DNA from: Streptomyces sp. NBC_01233
GTDB lineage: Bacteria; Actinomycetota; Actinomycetes; Streptomycetales; Streptomycetaceae
NCBI RefSeq assembly: GCF_035989305.1
Contig: NZ_CP108514.1
Location: 5,123,501 to 5,187,500 of the forward strand
Direction: 5' to 3'
Length of the DNA: 64,000 bases
Shown: positions 33,168 through 42,255 of the stretch, in pieces
How the letters are laid out: each line of letters opens with the position of its first letter
Numbering within the stretch: position 1 is the first letter of the stretch
Program-made: the position numbers and the translations under genes
The notes under the pieces: generated by a model
Database searches by the model: none
What the model was told of the DNA's origin: nothing
What the model saw: only the letters and a program-made list of their open reading frames with translations

Positions 33168-35660
33168 TCAGGGGCTGTCAGGGACCTGGTCAGGGCCGGA
33201 GGGCGGGGTCGGTGGGGATTCGGAGAGGAGGCGGGTGAGGAGGCGGATGGCGCCGCGTTTGTGGAGGGGGTCGTTGCCGTTGCCGCACTTGGGGGACTGG
33301 ATGCAGGAAGGGCAGCCGGCCTCGCACTCGCAGGCGGCGATCGCGTCGCGGGTCGCCGTCAGCCAGGCGGCGGCGGTGTGGAAGGCGCGCTCCGCGAAGC
33401 CGGCGCCGCCGGGGTGGCCGTCGTAGACGAAGACTGTGGGGAGGAGGGTGTCGGGATGCAGCGGCACGGAGACGCCGCCGATGTCCCAGCGGTCGCAGGT
33501 GGCGAACAGCGGCAGTATGCCGATGGAGGCGTGTTCGGCGGCGTGCAGGGCTCCGCCGAGGATCTCCGGGTTGATCCGGGCCTCGTCGAGCTGGTCCTCG
33601 GTGACCGTCCACCACACGGCCCGGGTGCGCAGGGTGCGGGGCGGCAGGTCGAGTTTGGCCTCGCCCAGGACCTCGCCGGTGATCAGTTTGCGGCGCAGAT
33701 AGGAGACGACCTGGTTGGTGACCTCGACGGAGCCGAAGCAGAGCCGGGCCGAGCCCCACGGGATCTCGGTCTCGGTCTCCAGGATGGAGATGGAGGTGGT
33801 GTCGCGGGCGGTCGTGGAGAAGGGCGGGTTCGCCTCCTCCACGAGGGCCGCCGAATCCTCCAGGTCCAGGTGTTTCACGAGATATGTGCGGCCCTGGTGG
33901 AGGTGGACGGCCCCGTCGTGGACGGCGGTGTGGGCGGCCGATTCGTCGACCGTGCCCAGCAGCCGGCCGGTGGCGGCCTCGACGATCTGCACCGGGCGTC
34001 CGCCGCCGCCCCGGATGTCGGTCAGGTCCGAGGCGCGCTCGCGGCGGGTCCAGTGCCAGGCGGTCGCCCGGCGGCGCAGCAGCTTCGCCGCTTCGAGCTG
34101 GGGGAGGAGGTCCTTGGTCGCCGGGCCGAAGAGGTCGAGGTCGGAGTCCGTCAGCGGCAGCTCGGCCGCCGCCGCGCACAGGTGGGGGGCGAGGACGTAC
34201 GGGTTGTCGGGGTCCAGGACGGTGGCCTCCACCGGCTGGCGGAACAGCGCCTCGGGGTGGTGGACGAGGTAGGTGTCCAGCGGGTCGTCGCGGGCGATCA
34301 GCACGGCCAGGGCGCCCTGGCCGGCGCGCCCGGCGCGGCCGGCCTGCTGCCACAGGGAGGCCCTCGTGCCCGGGTACCCGGTGATCAGTACGGCGTCCAG
34401 CCCAGAGACGTCCACGCCCAGCTCCAGGGCGGTCGTGGCGGCCAGTCCCAGCAGCTCGCCGGAGTGCAGGGCCCGCTCCAGGGCCCTGCGCTCCTCGGGC
34501 AGGTATCCGCCCCGGTAGGCCGCGACCCGCCGGGCCAGTGAGCGGTCCACCTCGGCGAGCCGCTCCTGGGCGATCACCGAGATCAGCTCGGCGCCGCGCC
34601 GGGAGCGGACGAAGGCGACCGTGCGGACCCCCTGGACGACCAGGTCGGTCAGCAGGTCGGCGGTCTCCGCGGTGGCCGTACGGCGCACGGGGGCACCCTT
34701 CTCGCCCCGCAGCTCGGTGAGCAGCGGCGGCTCCCACAGGGCGAAGACCACCTCGCCGCGCGGGGAGGCGTCGTCGGTGATCTCGATCACCCGTACGCCG
34801 GTCAGCCGGGACGCGGCGGCCGCGGGATCGCTGGCCGTGGCGGAGGCCAGCAGGAAGACCGGTTCGGAGCCGTAGCGGGCGCACAGCCGCCGTAGCCGGC
34901 GCAGGACCTGCGCCACGTGGGAGCCGAACACTCCGCGGTAGGTGTGGCACTCGTCGATCACGACGTAGCGCAGGGCCCGCAGGAAGGAGGACCAGCGCGG
35001 GTGGGCCGGGAGGATCCCGCGGTGCAGCATGTCGGGGTTGGTCAGGACGTAGTTCGCGTACTGGCGCACCCACTCGCGTTCCTCGACGGGCGTGTCCCCG
35101 TCGTAGACGGCGGGGCGGACGGCGTTGCCCAGCGGGGCGGCCAGTTCCCGTACGGCGCGCCGCTGATCGGCCGCCAGGGCCTTGGTGGGGGCCAGGTACA
35201 GGGCCGTGGCGCCCCTGCCGTTCGGGGCCTCGGCGCCGTCGGCCAGGGCGGAGAGCACGGGCGCGAGGTAGGCCAGGGACTTGCCCGAGGCGGTGCCGGT
35301 GGCGACGACCACGGACTCGCCGTCCAGGGCGTGCTCGGCCGCCGCGGCCTGGTGTTCCCACGGATGGTCGATGCCGGCGGCCTGGATGGCGGCTACGACA
35401 TCCGTTCGGATGCGATCGGGCCAGACTGCATGACGACCCGCCCGAGGGGGCAAGTGCTCCGTATGGGTGATGCGCGCAGCTCGGGAAGGCCCCCGTGACA
35501 GGCGGTCCAGGACCGTGCCGGGAGTGGGTCTTGGGTCCACGGGTGGCTTGGGCCGTCCGGGACCGTGAGTATTGGCCATTGGAACCGAGTGTGTCACCGG
35601 CGTGCGGGACAATGGTCCGAAGGCGTCGTGCGCGCCTGCCGGTAAGTGATTGAATGCCAT
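33168..35660 (-). CDS. DEAD/DEAH helicase with C-terminal zinc domain (MrfA/SftH type)
   Basis: The 830-residue superfamily II helicase has Walker A VATGTASGKSLAY, DEAH variant DECH and motif III SATASDP. The second helicase domain has the QxxGRxGR motif as QQAGRAGRAG. The C-terminal DUF1998 domain carries a cysteine cluster (CECEAGCPSCIQ) that binds zinc. This architecture is shared by B. subtilis MrfA, which repairs mitomycin C damage, and mycobacterial SftH. The start may be ATG 35660 (MAFNHLPAG) or the later in-frame ATG 35579. It converges on the tad operon and is divergent from bldG. Confidence 0.92.
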   Translation of the reverse strand: MAFNHLPAGAHDAFGPLSRTPVTHSVPMANTHGPGRPKPPVDPRPTPGTVLDRLSRGPSRAARITHTEHLPPRAGRHAVWPDRIRTDVVAAIQAAGIDHPWEHQAAAAEHALDGESVVVATGTASGKSLAYLAPVLSALADGAEAPNGRGATALYLAPTKALAADQRRAVRELAAPLGNAVRPAVYDGDTPVEEREWVRQYANYVLTNPDMLHRGILPAHPRWSSFLRALRYVVIDECHTYRGVFGSHVAQVLRRLRRLCARYGSEPVFLLASATASDPAAAASRLTGVRVIEITDDASPRGEVVFALWEPPLLTELRGEKGAPVRRTATAETADLLTDLVVQGVRTVAFVRSRRGAELISVIAQERLAEVDRSLARRVAAYRGGYLPEERRALERALHSGELLGLAATTALELGVDVSGLDAVLITGYPGTRASLWQQAGRAGRAGQGALAVLIARDDPLDTYLVHHPEALFRQPVEATVLDPDNPYVLAPHLCAAAAELPLTDSDLDLFGPATKDLLPQLEAAKLLRRRATAWHWTRRERASDLTDIRGGGGRPVQIVEAATGRLLGTVDESAAHTAVHDGAVHLHQGRTYLVKHLDLEDSAALVEEANPPFSTTARDTTSISILETETEIPWGSARLCFGSVEVTNQVVSYLRRKLITGEVLGEAKLDLPPRTLRTRAVWWTVTEDQLDEARINPEILGGALHAAEHASIGILPLFATCDRWDIGGVSVPLHPDTLLPTVFVYDGHPGGAGFAERAFHTAAAWLTATRDAIAACECEAGCPSCIQSPKCGNGNDPLHKRGAIRLLTRLLSESPPTPPSGPDQVPDSP

Positions 35661-35741
35661 CGCGGCAGCCAATCCCTCGCCTACCTTCGGGTGGGGAGGC
35701 CCCTAGGGGGCGCCGCTCGATAGCAAGGTGCTGGAGGATCC

Positions 35742-36083
35742 GTGGACCTGTCCCTGTCGACTCGCACTGTCGGCGACCGTACGGTCGTGGAGGTCGGTGG
35801 CGAGATTGATGTGTATACCGCGCCCAAGCTGCGCGAGCAGTTGGTCGAGTTGGTGAACGACGGCAGCTACCACCTGGTTGTCGACATGGAGCGAGTGGAC
35901 TTCCTCGACTCCACCGGACTTGGTGTGCTCGTGGGAGGTCTCAAGCGCGTCCGTGCGCACGAGGGTTCGCTGCGCCTGGTGTGCAACCAGGAGCGCATCC
36001 TGAAGATCTTCCGCATCACCGGTCTGACCAAGGTGTTCCCGATCCACACCACGGTGGAAGACGCCGTCAACGCCACCGACTGA
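35742..36083 (+). CDS. bldG: Anti-sigma-factor antagonist BldG
   Basis: The 113-residue STAS-domain protein [17 protein letters not shown] has the phosphorylatable serine at residue 57 in [10 protein letters not shown]. It is BldG, needed for aerial hyphae and antibiotic production; it acts by partner switching, and its unphosphorylated form binds anti-sigma factors. GTG 35742 follows GGAGG. The GHKL-type partner gene lies 123 bp downstream on the same strand. Confidence 0.96.
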   Translation: MDLSLSTRTVGDRTVVEVGGEIDVYTAPKLREQLVELVNDGSYHLVVDMERVDFLDSTGLGVLVGGLKRVRAHEGSLRLVCNQERILKIFRITGLTKVFPIHTTVEDAVNATD

Positions 36084-36205
36084 CGGCTCCAGCCGGCCCC
36101 CGGCAGCCTTCGGGCGGTCGGGAGCCGGCAAGGAGAGCGGGGGTACCGGGCCATGGATGGCCCGGGCCCCTGTCAAGGCACGCCCGTAGTCCGAGGGGGA
36201 CGCGC

Positions 36206-36643
36206 ATGGCCACCGTTGAACTGCGCTTCAGCGCCCAGCCCGAACACGTCCGGACGGCCCGCCTGGTCGCGGCCGCCGTGGCGCGCCGGGCCGGTGTCGA
36301 GGAAGCCGTCCTCGACGAGGTCCGCCTCGCCGTGGGCGAGGCCTGCTCGCGTGCCGTCGGACTCCATCGCAGCAACGGCCTGACCGCGCCCGTCCGGGTG
36401 GTCTTGACCGAGGAGGACAAGACGTTCTCCATCGAGGTCGGCGACGAGGTTCCGGGACCGGCCGGCGGCGCCGATGCCGTGCCCGGCCTCGAGGCCGCCC
36501 TGGACCCCGACGCCGACACCGAGGACGAGATGGGGCTCGCCGTGATCAGCGGGCTCGTCGACGACGTCGAGGTGACCAGTGGGGAATCGGGCGGGACCAT
36601 CCGGATGAGCTGGCCCGTCTCCGGGTCCTCCGACCTTCCCTGA
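36206..36643 (+). CDS. GHKL anti-sigma factor, BldG partner
   Basis: The 145-residue protein has an N-terminal strand-helix unit (ELRFSAQPEHVRTARLVAAA) and the N box EVRLAVGEACSRAVG. The expected ATP-lid region is short and acidic (PGLEAALDPDADTEDEMGL), before AVISGLVDDVEV. This is the HATPase_c_2 fold of RsbW/SpoIIAB-type anti-sigma kinases, and the gene next to bldG is its expected partner. GAGGGGGA precedes ATG 36206. A strong terminator follows. Confidence 0.92.
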   Translation: MATVELRFSAQPEHVRTARLVAAAVARRAGVEEAVLDEVRLAVGEACSRAVGLHRSNGLTAPVRVVLTEEDKTFSIEVGDEVPGPAGGADAVPGLEAALDPDADTEDEMGLAVISGLVDDVEVTSGESGGTIRMSWPVSGSSDLP

Positions 36644-36686
36644 GATCCACCGGGCGCCCTGCCCTTCATATCTTCCGATCTTTATC

Positions 36687-36711
36687 AAGGCCCTGCTGAG
36701 CAGGGCCTTTT
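36687..36711 (+). terminator. Rho-independent terminator after the bldG pair
   Basis: A 10-bp stem (36687-36696 with 36700-36709) and a 3-nt loop are followed by a T-rich tract. Confidence 0.9.
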
Positions 36712-36856
36712 GCATTTCCCTAGATCAACGACCGGGCGTCAATGCCTTTGCCCCATTACCACTTTCGAGGGTAATGGAGTGACGCGATCTATTGCTGAGG
36801 AGCAAGAGCACGCCAATTGCGTTTCCTGCGCACTGTTTTGATCGGGGCGCGCTCCC

Positions 36857-36862
36857 TACAAT
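36857..36862 (+). promoter_or_regulatory. Probable -10 box of hppA
   Basis: TACAAT lies about 38 nt before the hppA ATG. No clear -35 box at normal spacing is seen; TTGATC is only 13 bp upstream. Confidence 0.4.
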
Positions 36863-36900
36863 CCGTCCACATCTTGAGCTCATCACGTCAAGGAGGACGA

Positions 36901-39303
36901 ATGACGGGGCTCTTCACCCCTATCGCGCCGGATCGCACCACGGATCTGGCATCCGCAGTACTCACCGATGACAATCGGCTCATCGTGATCGTCATTGCGG
37001 CCGTGGCACTCGCCGCACTCGTCGTCGCGCAGATCCTGGTCCGCCAGGTCCTCGCGGCCGACGAGGGAACCGACAGCATGAAGGAGATCGCCGCGGCCGT
37101 CCAGGAAGGCGCCAACGCCTACCTCGGCCGGCAGCTGCGCACCCTCGGCGTCTTCGCCGTCGTGGTCTTCTTCCTGCTCTTCCTGCTCCCCGCAGACGAC
37201 TGGACGCAGCGGGCGGGACGTTCCGCCTTCTTCCTCGTGGGCGCCCTCTTCTCGGCGGCCACCGGCTACATCGGCATGCGCCTCGCGGTCCGCGCCAACG
37301 TCCGCGTCGCCGCCGCCGCACGCGAAGCCACCCCCGCCGAGGGAGAGCCCGCCAAGGACCTGACCGAGGTCTCCCACAAGGCGATGAAGATCGCCTTCCG
37401 CACGGGCGGCGTGGTCGGCATGTTCACCGTCGGCCTCGGCCTCTTCGGCGCCTCCTGCGTCGTGCTGGTCTACGCCGCCGACGCCCCCAAGGTCCTGGAG
37501 GGCTTCGGCCTCGGCGCCGCCCTGATCGCGATGTTCATGCGCGTGGGCGGCGGCATCTTCACCAAGGCCGCCGACGTCGGCGCCGACCTGGTCGGCAAGG
37601 TCGAGCAGGGCATTCCGGAGGACGACCCGCGCAATGCCGCGACCATCGCCGACAACGTGGGCGACAACGTCGGAGACTGCGCCGGAATGGCGGCGGACCT
37701 CTTCGAGTCCTACGCCGTCACCCTGGTGGCCGCGCTCATCCTCGGCAAGGCCGCCTTCGGCGACCTGGGCCTCGCCTTCCCGCTGATCGTCCCCGCGATC
37801 GGCGTCGTCACCGCGATGATCGGCATCTTCGCGGTCTCCCCGCGGCGCACCGACCGCAGCGGCATGACCGCCATCAACCGCGGCTTCTTCATCTCCGCCG
37901 TGATCTCCCTGGTGCTGGTCGCGATCGCCGTCTACGCCTACCTGCCGGCCACCTACAAGGAGCTCGTCGGCGTCGAGGACCCGGCGATCTCCAACCACCC
38001 CGGCGACCCGCGGATCCTGGCGGTCGTCGCCGTCGCCATCGGCATCGTGCTGGCGGCCCTGATCCAGCAGCTGACCGGCTACTTCACCGAGACCAACCGC
38101 CGTCCCGTCCGGGACATCGGCAAGTCCTCCCTGACCGGCGCGGCCACCGTCGTCCTCGCCGGCATCTCGGTCGGCCTGGAGTCCGCCGTCTACACGGCGC
38201 TGCTCATCGGTCTCGGCGTCTACGGCGCGTTCCTGCTCGGCGGTACGTCGATCATGCTCGCGCTCTTCGCGGTGGCCCTGGCCGGCACCGGCCTGCTCAC
38301 CACCGTCGGCGTCATCGTCGCCATGGACACCTTCGGGCCCGTCTCCGACAACGCCCAGGGCATCGCCGAGATGTCCGGCGACGTCGAAGGAGCCGGTGCG
38401 CAGGTCCTGACCGACCTCGACGCCGTGGGCAACACCACGAAGGCCATCACGAAGGGCATCGCGATCGCCACGGCCGTGCTCGCCGCGGCCGCGCTCTTCG
38501 GCTCGTACAACGACGCGATCGCCACCGCGGTCAGGGAAGTCGGTGCCAAGGCCGGGGAGATGAACCTCAGCCTGGACATCGCACAGCCCAACAACCTGGT
38601 CGGGCTGATCCTGGGCGCGGCGGTCGTGTTCCTGTTCTCCGGCCTCGCCATCAACGCGGTCTCCCGCTCCGCGGGCGCCGTGGTCTACGAGGTGCGCCGC
38701 CAGTTCCGCGAGCACCCCGGGATCATGGACTACAGCGAGAAGCCCGAGTACGGGCGCGTCGTCGACATCTGCACCAAGGACGCGCTGCGCGAGCTCGCCA
38801 CGCCCGGCCTGCTCGCCGTCCTCACCCCGATCGCCGTCGGCTTCTCCCTCGGCGTGGGCGCGCTCGGCTCCTTCCTCGCCGGCGCCATCGGCACGGGCAC
38901 GCTGATGGCGGTCTTCCTCGCCAATTCCGGTGGCGCGTGGGACAACGCGAAGAAGCTCGTCGAGGACGGCCACCACGGCGGCAAGGGCAGCGAGGCCCAC
39001 GCCGCGGTCGTCATCGGCGACACGGTCGGTGACCCGTTCAAGGACACCGCCGGTCCCGCGATCAACCCGCTGCTCAAGGTCATGAACCTGGTGGCGCTGC
39101 TGATCGCCCCGGCCGTCGTGCAGTTCAGCTACGGCCCGGACACCAACCCGACCGTGCGGGCGATCGTCGCGGTCGTCGCGATCGCCGTCATCGTCGGCGC
39201 GGTGTACGTCTCCAAGCGTCGCGGCATCGCCGTCGGCGACGAGACCGAGGGCGGAGCCGCCGAGCGGGTGGCCCAGCCGGCCGACCCCGCGACGGTCTCC
39301 TGA
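36901..39303 (+). CDS. hppA: Membrane H+-translocating pyrophosphatase
   Basis: The 800-residue integral membrane enzyme splits pyrophosphate to pump protons. The substrate-site signature DVGADLVGKVE is near residue 230, followed by DDPRNAATIADNVGDNVGD. The C-terminal half has the second acidic motif with GDTVGDPFKDTAGP. The sequence GNTTKA near 510 carries Lys where potassium-dependent enzymes have Ala, so this is the K+-independent type. AGGAGG precedes ATG 36901. Confidence 0.95.
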   Translation: MTGLFTPIAPDRTTDLASAVLTDDNRLIVIVIAAVALAALVVAQILVRQVLAADEGTDSMKEIAAAVQEGANAYLGRQLRTLGVFAVVVFFLLFLLPADDWTQRAGRSAFFLVGALFSAATGYIGMRLAVRANVRVAAAAREATPAEGEPAKDLTEVSHKAMKIAFRTGGVVGMFTVGLGLFGASCVVLVYAADAPKVLEGFGLGAALIAMFMRVGGGIFTKAADVGADLVGKVEQGIPEDDPRNAATIADNVGDNVGDCAGMAADLFESYAVTLVAALILGKAAFGDLGLAFPLIVPAIGVVTAMIGIFAVSPRRTDRSGMTAINRGFFISAVISLVLVAIAVYAYLPATYKELVGVEDPAISNHPGDPRILAVVAVAIGIVLAALIQQLTGYFTETNRRPVRDIGKSSLTGAATVVLAGISVGLESAVYTALLIGLGVYGAFLLGGTSIMLALFAVALAGTGLLTTVGVIVAMDTFGPVSDNAQGIAEMSGDVEGAGAQVLTDLDAVGNTTKAITKGIAIATAVLAAAALFGSYNDAIATAVREVGAKAGEMNLSLDIAQPNNLVGLILGAAVVFLFSGLAINAVSRSAGAVVYEVRRQFREHPGIMDYSEKPEYGRVVDICTKDALRELATPGLLAVLTPIAVGFSLGVGALGSFLAGAIGTGTLMAVFLANSGGAWDNAKKLVEDGHHGGKGSEAHAAVVIGDTVGDPFKDTAGPAINPLLKVMNLVALLIAPAVVQFSYGPDTNPTVRAIVAVVAIAVIVGAVYVSKRRGIAVGDETEGGAAERVAQPADPATVS

Positions 39304-39361
39304 CCCGAGGTCCCGGCAGCAGGACGGGCAGGGCCGGGCAGGGCCGGTCATACGCCCGAAG

Positions 39362-39401
39362 GGCGGACAGGCAGCGCGGACTGACGCGCCGTCTGTCCGC
39401 C
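39362..39401 (+). terminator. Terminator after hppA
   Basis: GGCGGACAG (39362-39370) pairs with CTGTCCGCC (39393-39401). The inner loop can pair as well, and TTT follows. Confidence 0.75.
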
Positions 39402-39466
39402 TTTGTGCGTGCCCGGATGGGAGGCGTGTATCTTCCGGGCCGAGAGCCTTCGAAGGGACCAATCCG

Positions 39467-40033
39467 GTGAACAAGAAGCTTGCGGCCGCGTTGTCGGGCG
39501 GTGCGGTGCTGATGCTCGTCCTGTCCGGCTGCGGCGGGGACGACGGCGACGAGAAGGCCAACGCATGGGCCAAGAAGGTCTGCGACCAGTGGCAGGCCGA
39601 ACTCAAGAAGATCGAGACAGCCAACGCCGACATCAAGCGTGTGGCGACGGAGAGCAGTAAGCCCGACGAGGTCAAGCAGACGGACGCGGCGGCGTTCGCG
39701 ACCATGTCGGAGTCGTACAAGACCATGGGGGCCGCCCTGCAGTCGGCGGGGGTTCCGCCGGTCAAGGACGGCGCGGCGACCCAGGAGGCGGCTGCCAAGG
39801 GCTTCGAGGCGACAGCCAAGGGCTACGCCGACCTGAAGGCGAAGATGGACGCCCTCGACCCGCAGGACCAGACGAAGTTCGCCGACGGCCTCAAGGAGGT
39901 CGCGGGCGGTCTCCAGGAGGCGACGAAGGGCGGTCAGGACGCGCTCGCCACGCTCAACGCGGGAGGCCTGGACAAGGCGATCAACGGCCAGAAGGGCTGC
40001 CAGGTCGCGGCGGCCTCGGCCTCGCCCAAGTAG
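39467..40033 (+). CDS. Small secreted lipoprotein
   Basis: The 188-residue protein has a signal peptide MNKKLAAALSGGAVLMLVLS and lipobox LSGC with Cys22. An acidic, largely helical mature part contains two further Cys (in KKVCDQW and QKGCQVA) that could form a disulfide. No enzyme motif is visible. The start is GTG 39467. A TATCTT box at 39429-39434 could be its promoter. Confidence 0.85.
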   Translation: MNKKLAAALSGGAVLMLVLSGCGGDDGDEKANAWAKKVCDQWQAELKKIETANADIKRVATESSKPDEVKQTDAAAFATMSESYKTMGAALQSAGVPPVKDGAATQEAAAKGFEATAKGYADLKAKMDALDPQDQTKFADGLKEVAGGLQEATKGGQDALATLNAGGLDKAINGQKGCQVAAASASPK

Positions 40034-40045
40034 GGCGTCCGATCA

Positions 40046-40085
40046 GGGCGGCCGTGGTCCCGGAAGGGGCCGCGGCCGCCCTTTC
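40046..40085 (+). terminator. Terminator with GGAA tetraloop
   Basis: A 16-bp stem (40046-40061 with 40066-40081, two G-U pairs) is closed by a GGAA tetraloop and followed by TTTCG. Confidence 0.85.
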
Positions 40086-40129
40086 GTACGTACGGGCCCT
40101 GGCTGATCGGCAGGACGGGTCCCAGCGGA

Positions 40130-40135
40130 CACAAT
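40130..40135 (+). promoter_or_regulatory. Probable -10 box, leaderless methyltransferase gene
   Basis: CACAAT is 6 nt before the GTG at 40142. Confidence 0.45.
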
Positions 40136-40141
40136 GGACGT

Positions 40142-41656
40142 GTGAGTACCACCAGCCTTCCCACGTCCGACCACGCCGCCGAACTCCGCAGCGCCCTGCT
40201 GGCCGCCGGCTTCACCGCCGACGGGCTGCTCGACCTGCTCGGCGCCCCCGCCTACGCCGCGCTGGCCCGCAGCGAGACGGTCCCCGCCCTGCGCGCCACC
40301 CGTGGCCGCGGCGACGGCCCGCTCGCGAGCCTGGTCCGGCTGTTCCTCCTCCAGCAGCCCGAGGCGTACGTGCACGCCGCGGCCGCGCTGCCCGTCGACG
40401 TGGCCCTGGCCGACGGCTGGCTCCGGATGGAGGGCGACGAGGTGCACGCCACCGTCGACGTACGTCCGTACGGCGGCCCGGACGGCGAGGACTGGTTCAT
40501 CGTGTCCGACCTCGGCTGCGCCGTCGGCGGGGCCGGCGGGATCGGCAGCCGCGAGCAGGGCGTGGTCCTCGGCGTCGGCGGTGCCTCCACCACCCTGGCC
40601 GGGATCACCGTCCGCACCCCGGTCGGCTCCGCCCTCGACGTCGGCACCGGATCGGGCATCCAGGCGCTGCACGCCTCCCGGCACGCCACCCGGGTCACCG
40701 CCACCGACGTCAACCCCCGGGCCCTGGACTTCACCCGTCTGACGCTCGCCCTGTCCGGCGCCCCGGAGGCCGAGCTGCTCACCGGGTCCCTCTTCGAACC
40801 GGTGGGCGAGGCGACGTACGACCTGATCGTGTCGAACCCGCCGTTCGTGATCTCCCCCGGCGCCCGGCTGACGTACCGGGACGGCGGCATGGGCGGCGAC
40901 GACCTGTGCCGGACCCTGGTCCAGGAGGCCGGAGCACGGCTCAACCCGGGCGGGTACGCGCAGTTCCTCGGCAACTGGCAGCACGTGGAGGGCGAGGACT
41001 GGCGCGACCGGCTGCGCTCCTGGGTGCCGCGCGGCTGCGACGCCTGGATCGTGCAGCGTGACGTGCAGGACGTGACGCAGTACGCGGAGCTGTGGCTGCG
41101 CGACGCGGGCGACCACCGGAGCGACCCCGGGGAGTACGCGCGGCGGTACGAGGACTGGCTGGACGAGTTCGAGGCCCGCAAGACCAGGTCCGTCGGCTTC
41201 GGCTGGATCACCTTGCGCCGGTCGGACGCCGCCGAGCCCTCGATCGTGGTCGAGGAGTGGCCGCACACGGTGGAGCAGCCGCTCGGCGAGTCGGTGCTCG
41301 CCCACTTCGCCCGCCAGGACTACCTGCGGGAGCACGACGACGCCGCCCTTCTGGAGGCCTACTTCGTGCTGGCCGAGGAAGTCGTGCAGGAGCAGGTCGG
41401 CGCGCCCGGCGCGGAGGACCCGGAGCACGTCGTGCTCCGGCAGAACCGCGGGATGCGGCGCGCCACCAAGGTCGACACGGTCGGCGCGGGCTTCGCCGGA
41501 GTGTGTGACGGCTCACTGACCGCGGGCCGGATCCTGGACGCGATCGCACAGCTGGTGCAGGAGGACCCGGTGGTGCTGCGGGACCGGACTCCGGAGGCGA
41601 TCCGGGTGCTGGTCGAGCAGGGCTTCCTGGAGCCTGCGCAGGGTCCCGCGCAGTAG
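40142..41656 (+). CDS. Class I SAM-dependent methyltransferase
   Basis: The 504-residue protein has an N-terminal helical domain (1-140). A Rossmann methyltransferase domain follows, with ALDVGTGSGIQALHAS near 165, ATDVNPRALDFTR next, and VSNPPFVISPG near 235. The NPPF motif is typical of enzymes that methylate planar amino groups (PrmC, HemK, rRNA or adenine methyltransferases). The C-terminal 200 residues form an extra domain of unknown use. The target cannot be told from sequence. Confidence 0.88.
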   Translation: MSTTSLPTSDHAAELRSALLAAGFTADGLLDLLGAPAYAALARSETVPALRATRGRGDGPLASLVRLFLLQQPEAYVHAAAALPVDVALADGWLRMEGDEVHATVDVRPYGGPDGEDWFIVSDLGCAVGGAGGIGSREQGVVLGVGGASTTLAGITVRTPVGSALDVGTGSGIQALHASRHATRVTATDVNPRALDFTRLTLALSGAPEAELLTGSLFEPVGEATYDLIVSNPPFVISPGARLTYRDGGMGGDDLCRTLVQEAGARLNPGGYAQFLGNWQHVEGEDWRDRLRSWVPRGCDAWIVQRDVQDVTQYAELWLRDAGDHRSDPGEYARRYEDWLDEFEARKTRSVGFGWITLRRSDAAEPSIVVEEWPHTVEQPLGESVLAHFARQDYLREHDDAALLEAYFVLAEEVVQEQVGAPGAEDPEHVVLRQNRGMRRATKVDTVGAGFAGVCDGSLTAGRILDAIAQLVQEDPVVLRDRTPEAIRVLVEQGFLEPAQGPAQ

Positions 41657-41769
41657 CGGCACCGGGATGTAACCCGGGGTTCGCCCGCTGTACCCCCCGG
41701 GCTGGCAGTGTCCTGCGCAGCGGGTTCCGGGGGGAATCCCGAGGGTGGCCCGGGGGTAAGGGGAGCAGC

Positions 41770-41967
41770 GTGGAAAACGGACCGGCGATCTTCGCGGCGG
41801 CCGTGTTCCTGCTGTTCGGGGCCGCTCTGCTGGCCTGGACGGGGGCGCGCGCCCTGCACCGTGCGCCGGTGGCCGAGGGCGTGCGCCCCGTCGTGGCCGT
41901 ACCACTGCTCCTGCTCGCCGGCGGAGGTTCGCTGGCCCTCGGGGCGTGGTGCCTCGCCCGGCTCTGA
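41770..41967 (+). CDS. Small two-span membrane protein
   Basis: The 65-residue protein has two hydrophobic segments (FAAAVFLLFGAALLAWTGA and VAVPLLLLAGGGSLALGAW) joined by a basic loop. No family function is known. The start is GTG 41770. It lies between the methyltransferase gene and topA. Confidence 0.75.
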   Translation: MENGPAIFAAAVFLLFGAALLAWTGARALHRAPVAEGVRPVVAVPLLLLAGGGSLALGAWCLARL

Positions 41968-42173
41968 CACCGGAGTGCGAGGGCCCCGTACGAGCGCTCG
42001 GTCCGGCCCCGATCCGGCCGCGAAAGCCGACGTGGGACGGGGTGCGGGAGCGGGGCCAGACGGCCCCGCGGCCACCCTGCCCGGTGATCGGGAACGCTCC
42101 GGCGCGGCATCCGGGCGGCAGAAACGGCACTTGTCGGGTTACCGTTCGAGTGGCCGTTGCGGGCTTCTGCCGT

Positions 42174-42204
42174 TTGACACGGGGGCGGGTTGTACCGTCA
42201 CACT
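42174..42204 (+). promoter_or_regulatory. Possible topA promoter
   Basis: TTGACA at 42174-42179 could pair with TACCGT at 42193-42198 (13-bp spacer) or CACACT at 42199-42204 (19-bp spacer). Neither spacing is ideal; unusual spacers are common for supercoiling-sensitive promoters. Confidence 0.4.
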
Positions 42205-42255
42205 CCGCAGCGTCGCCGTACTGCGACCGAGTGCCGACCGGAGAGAAGAGCCAAG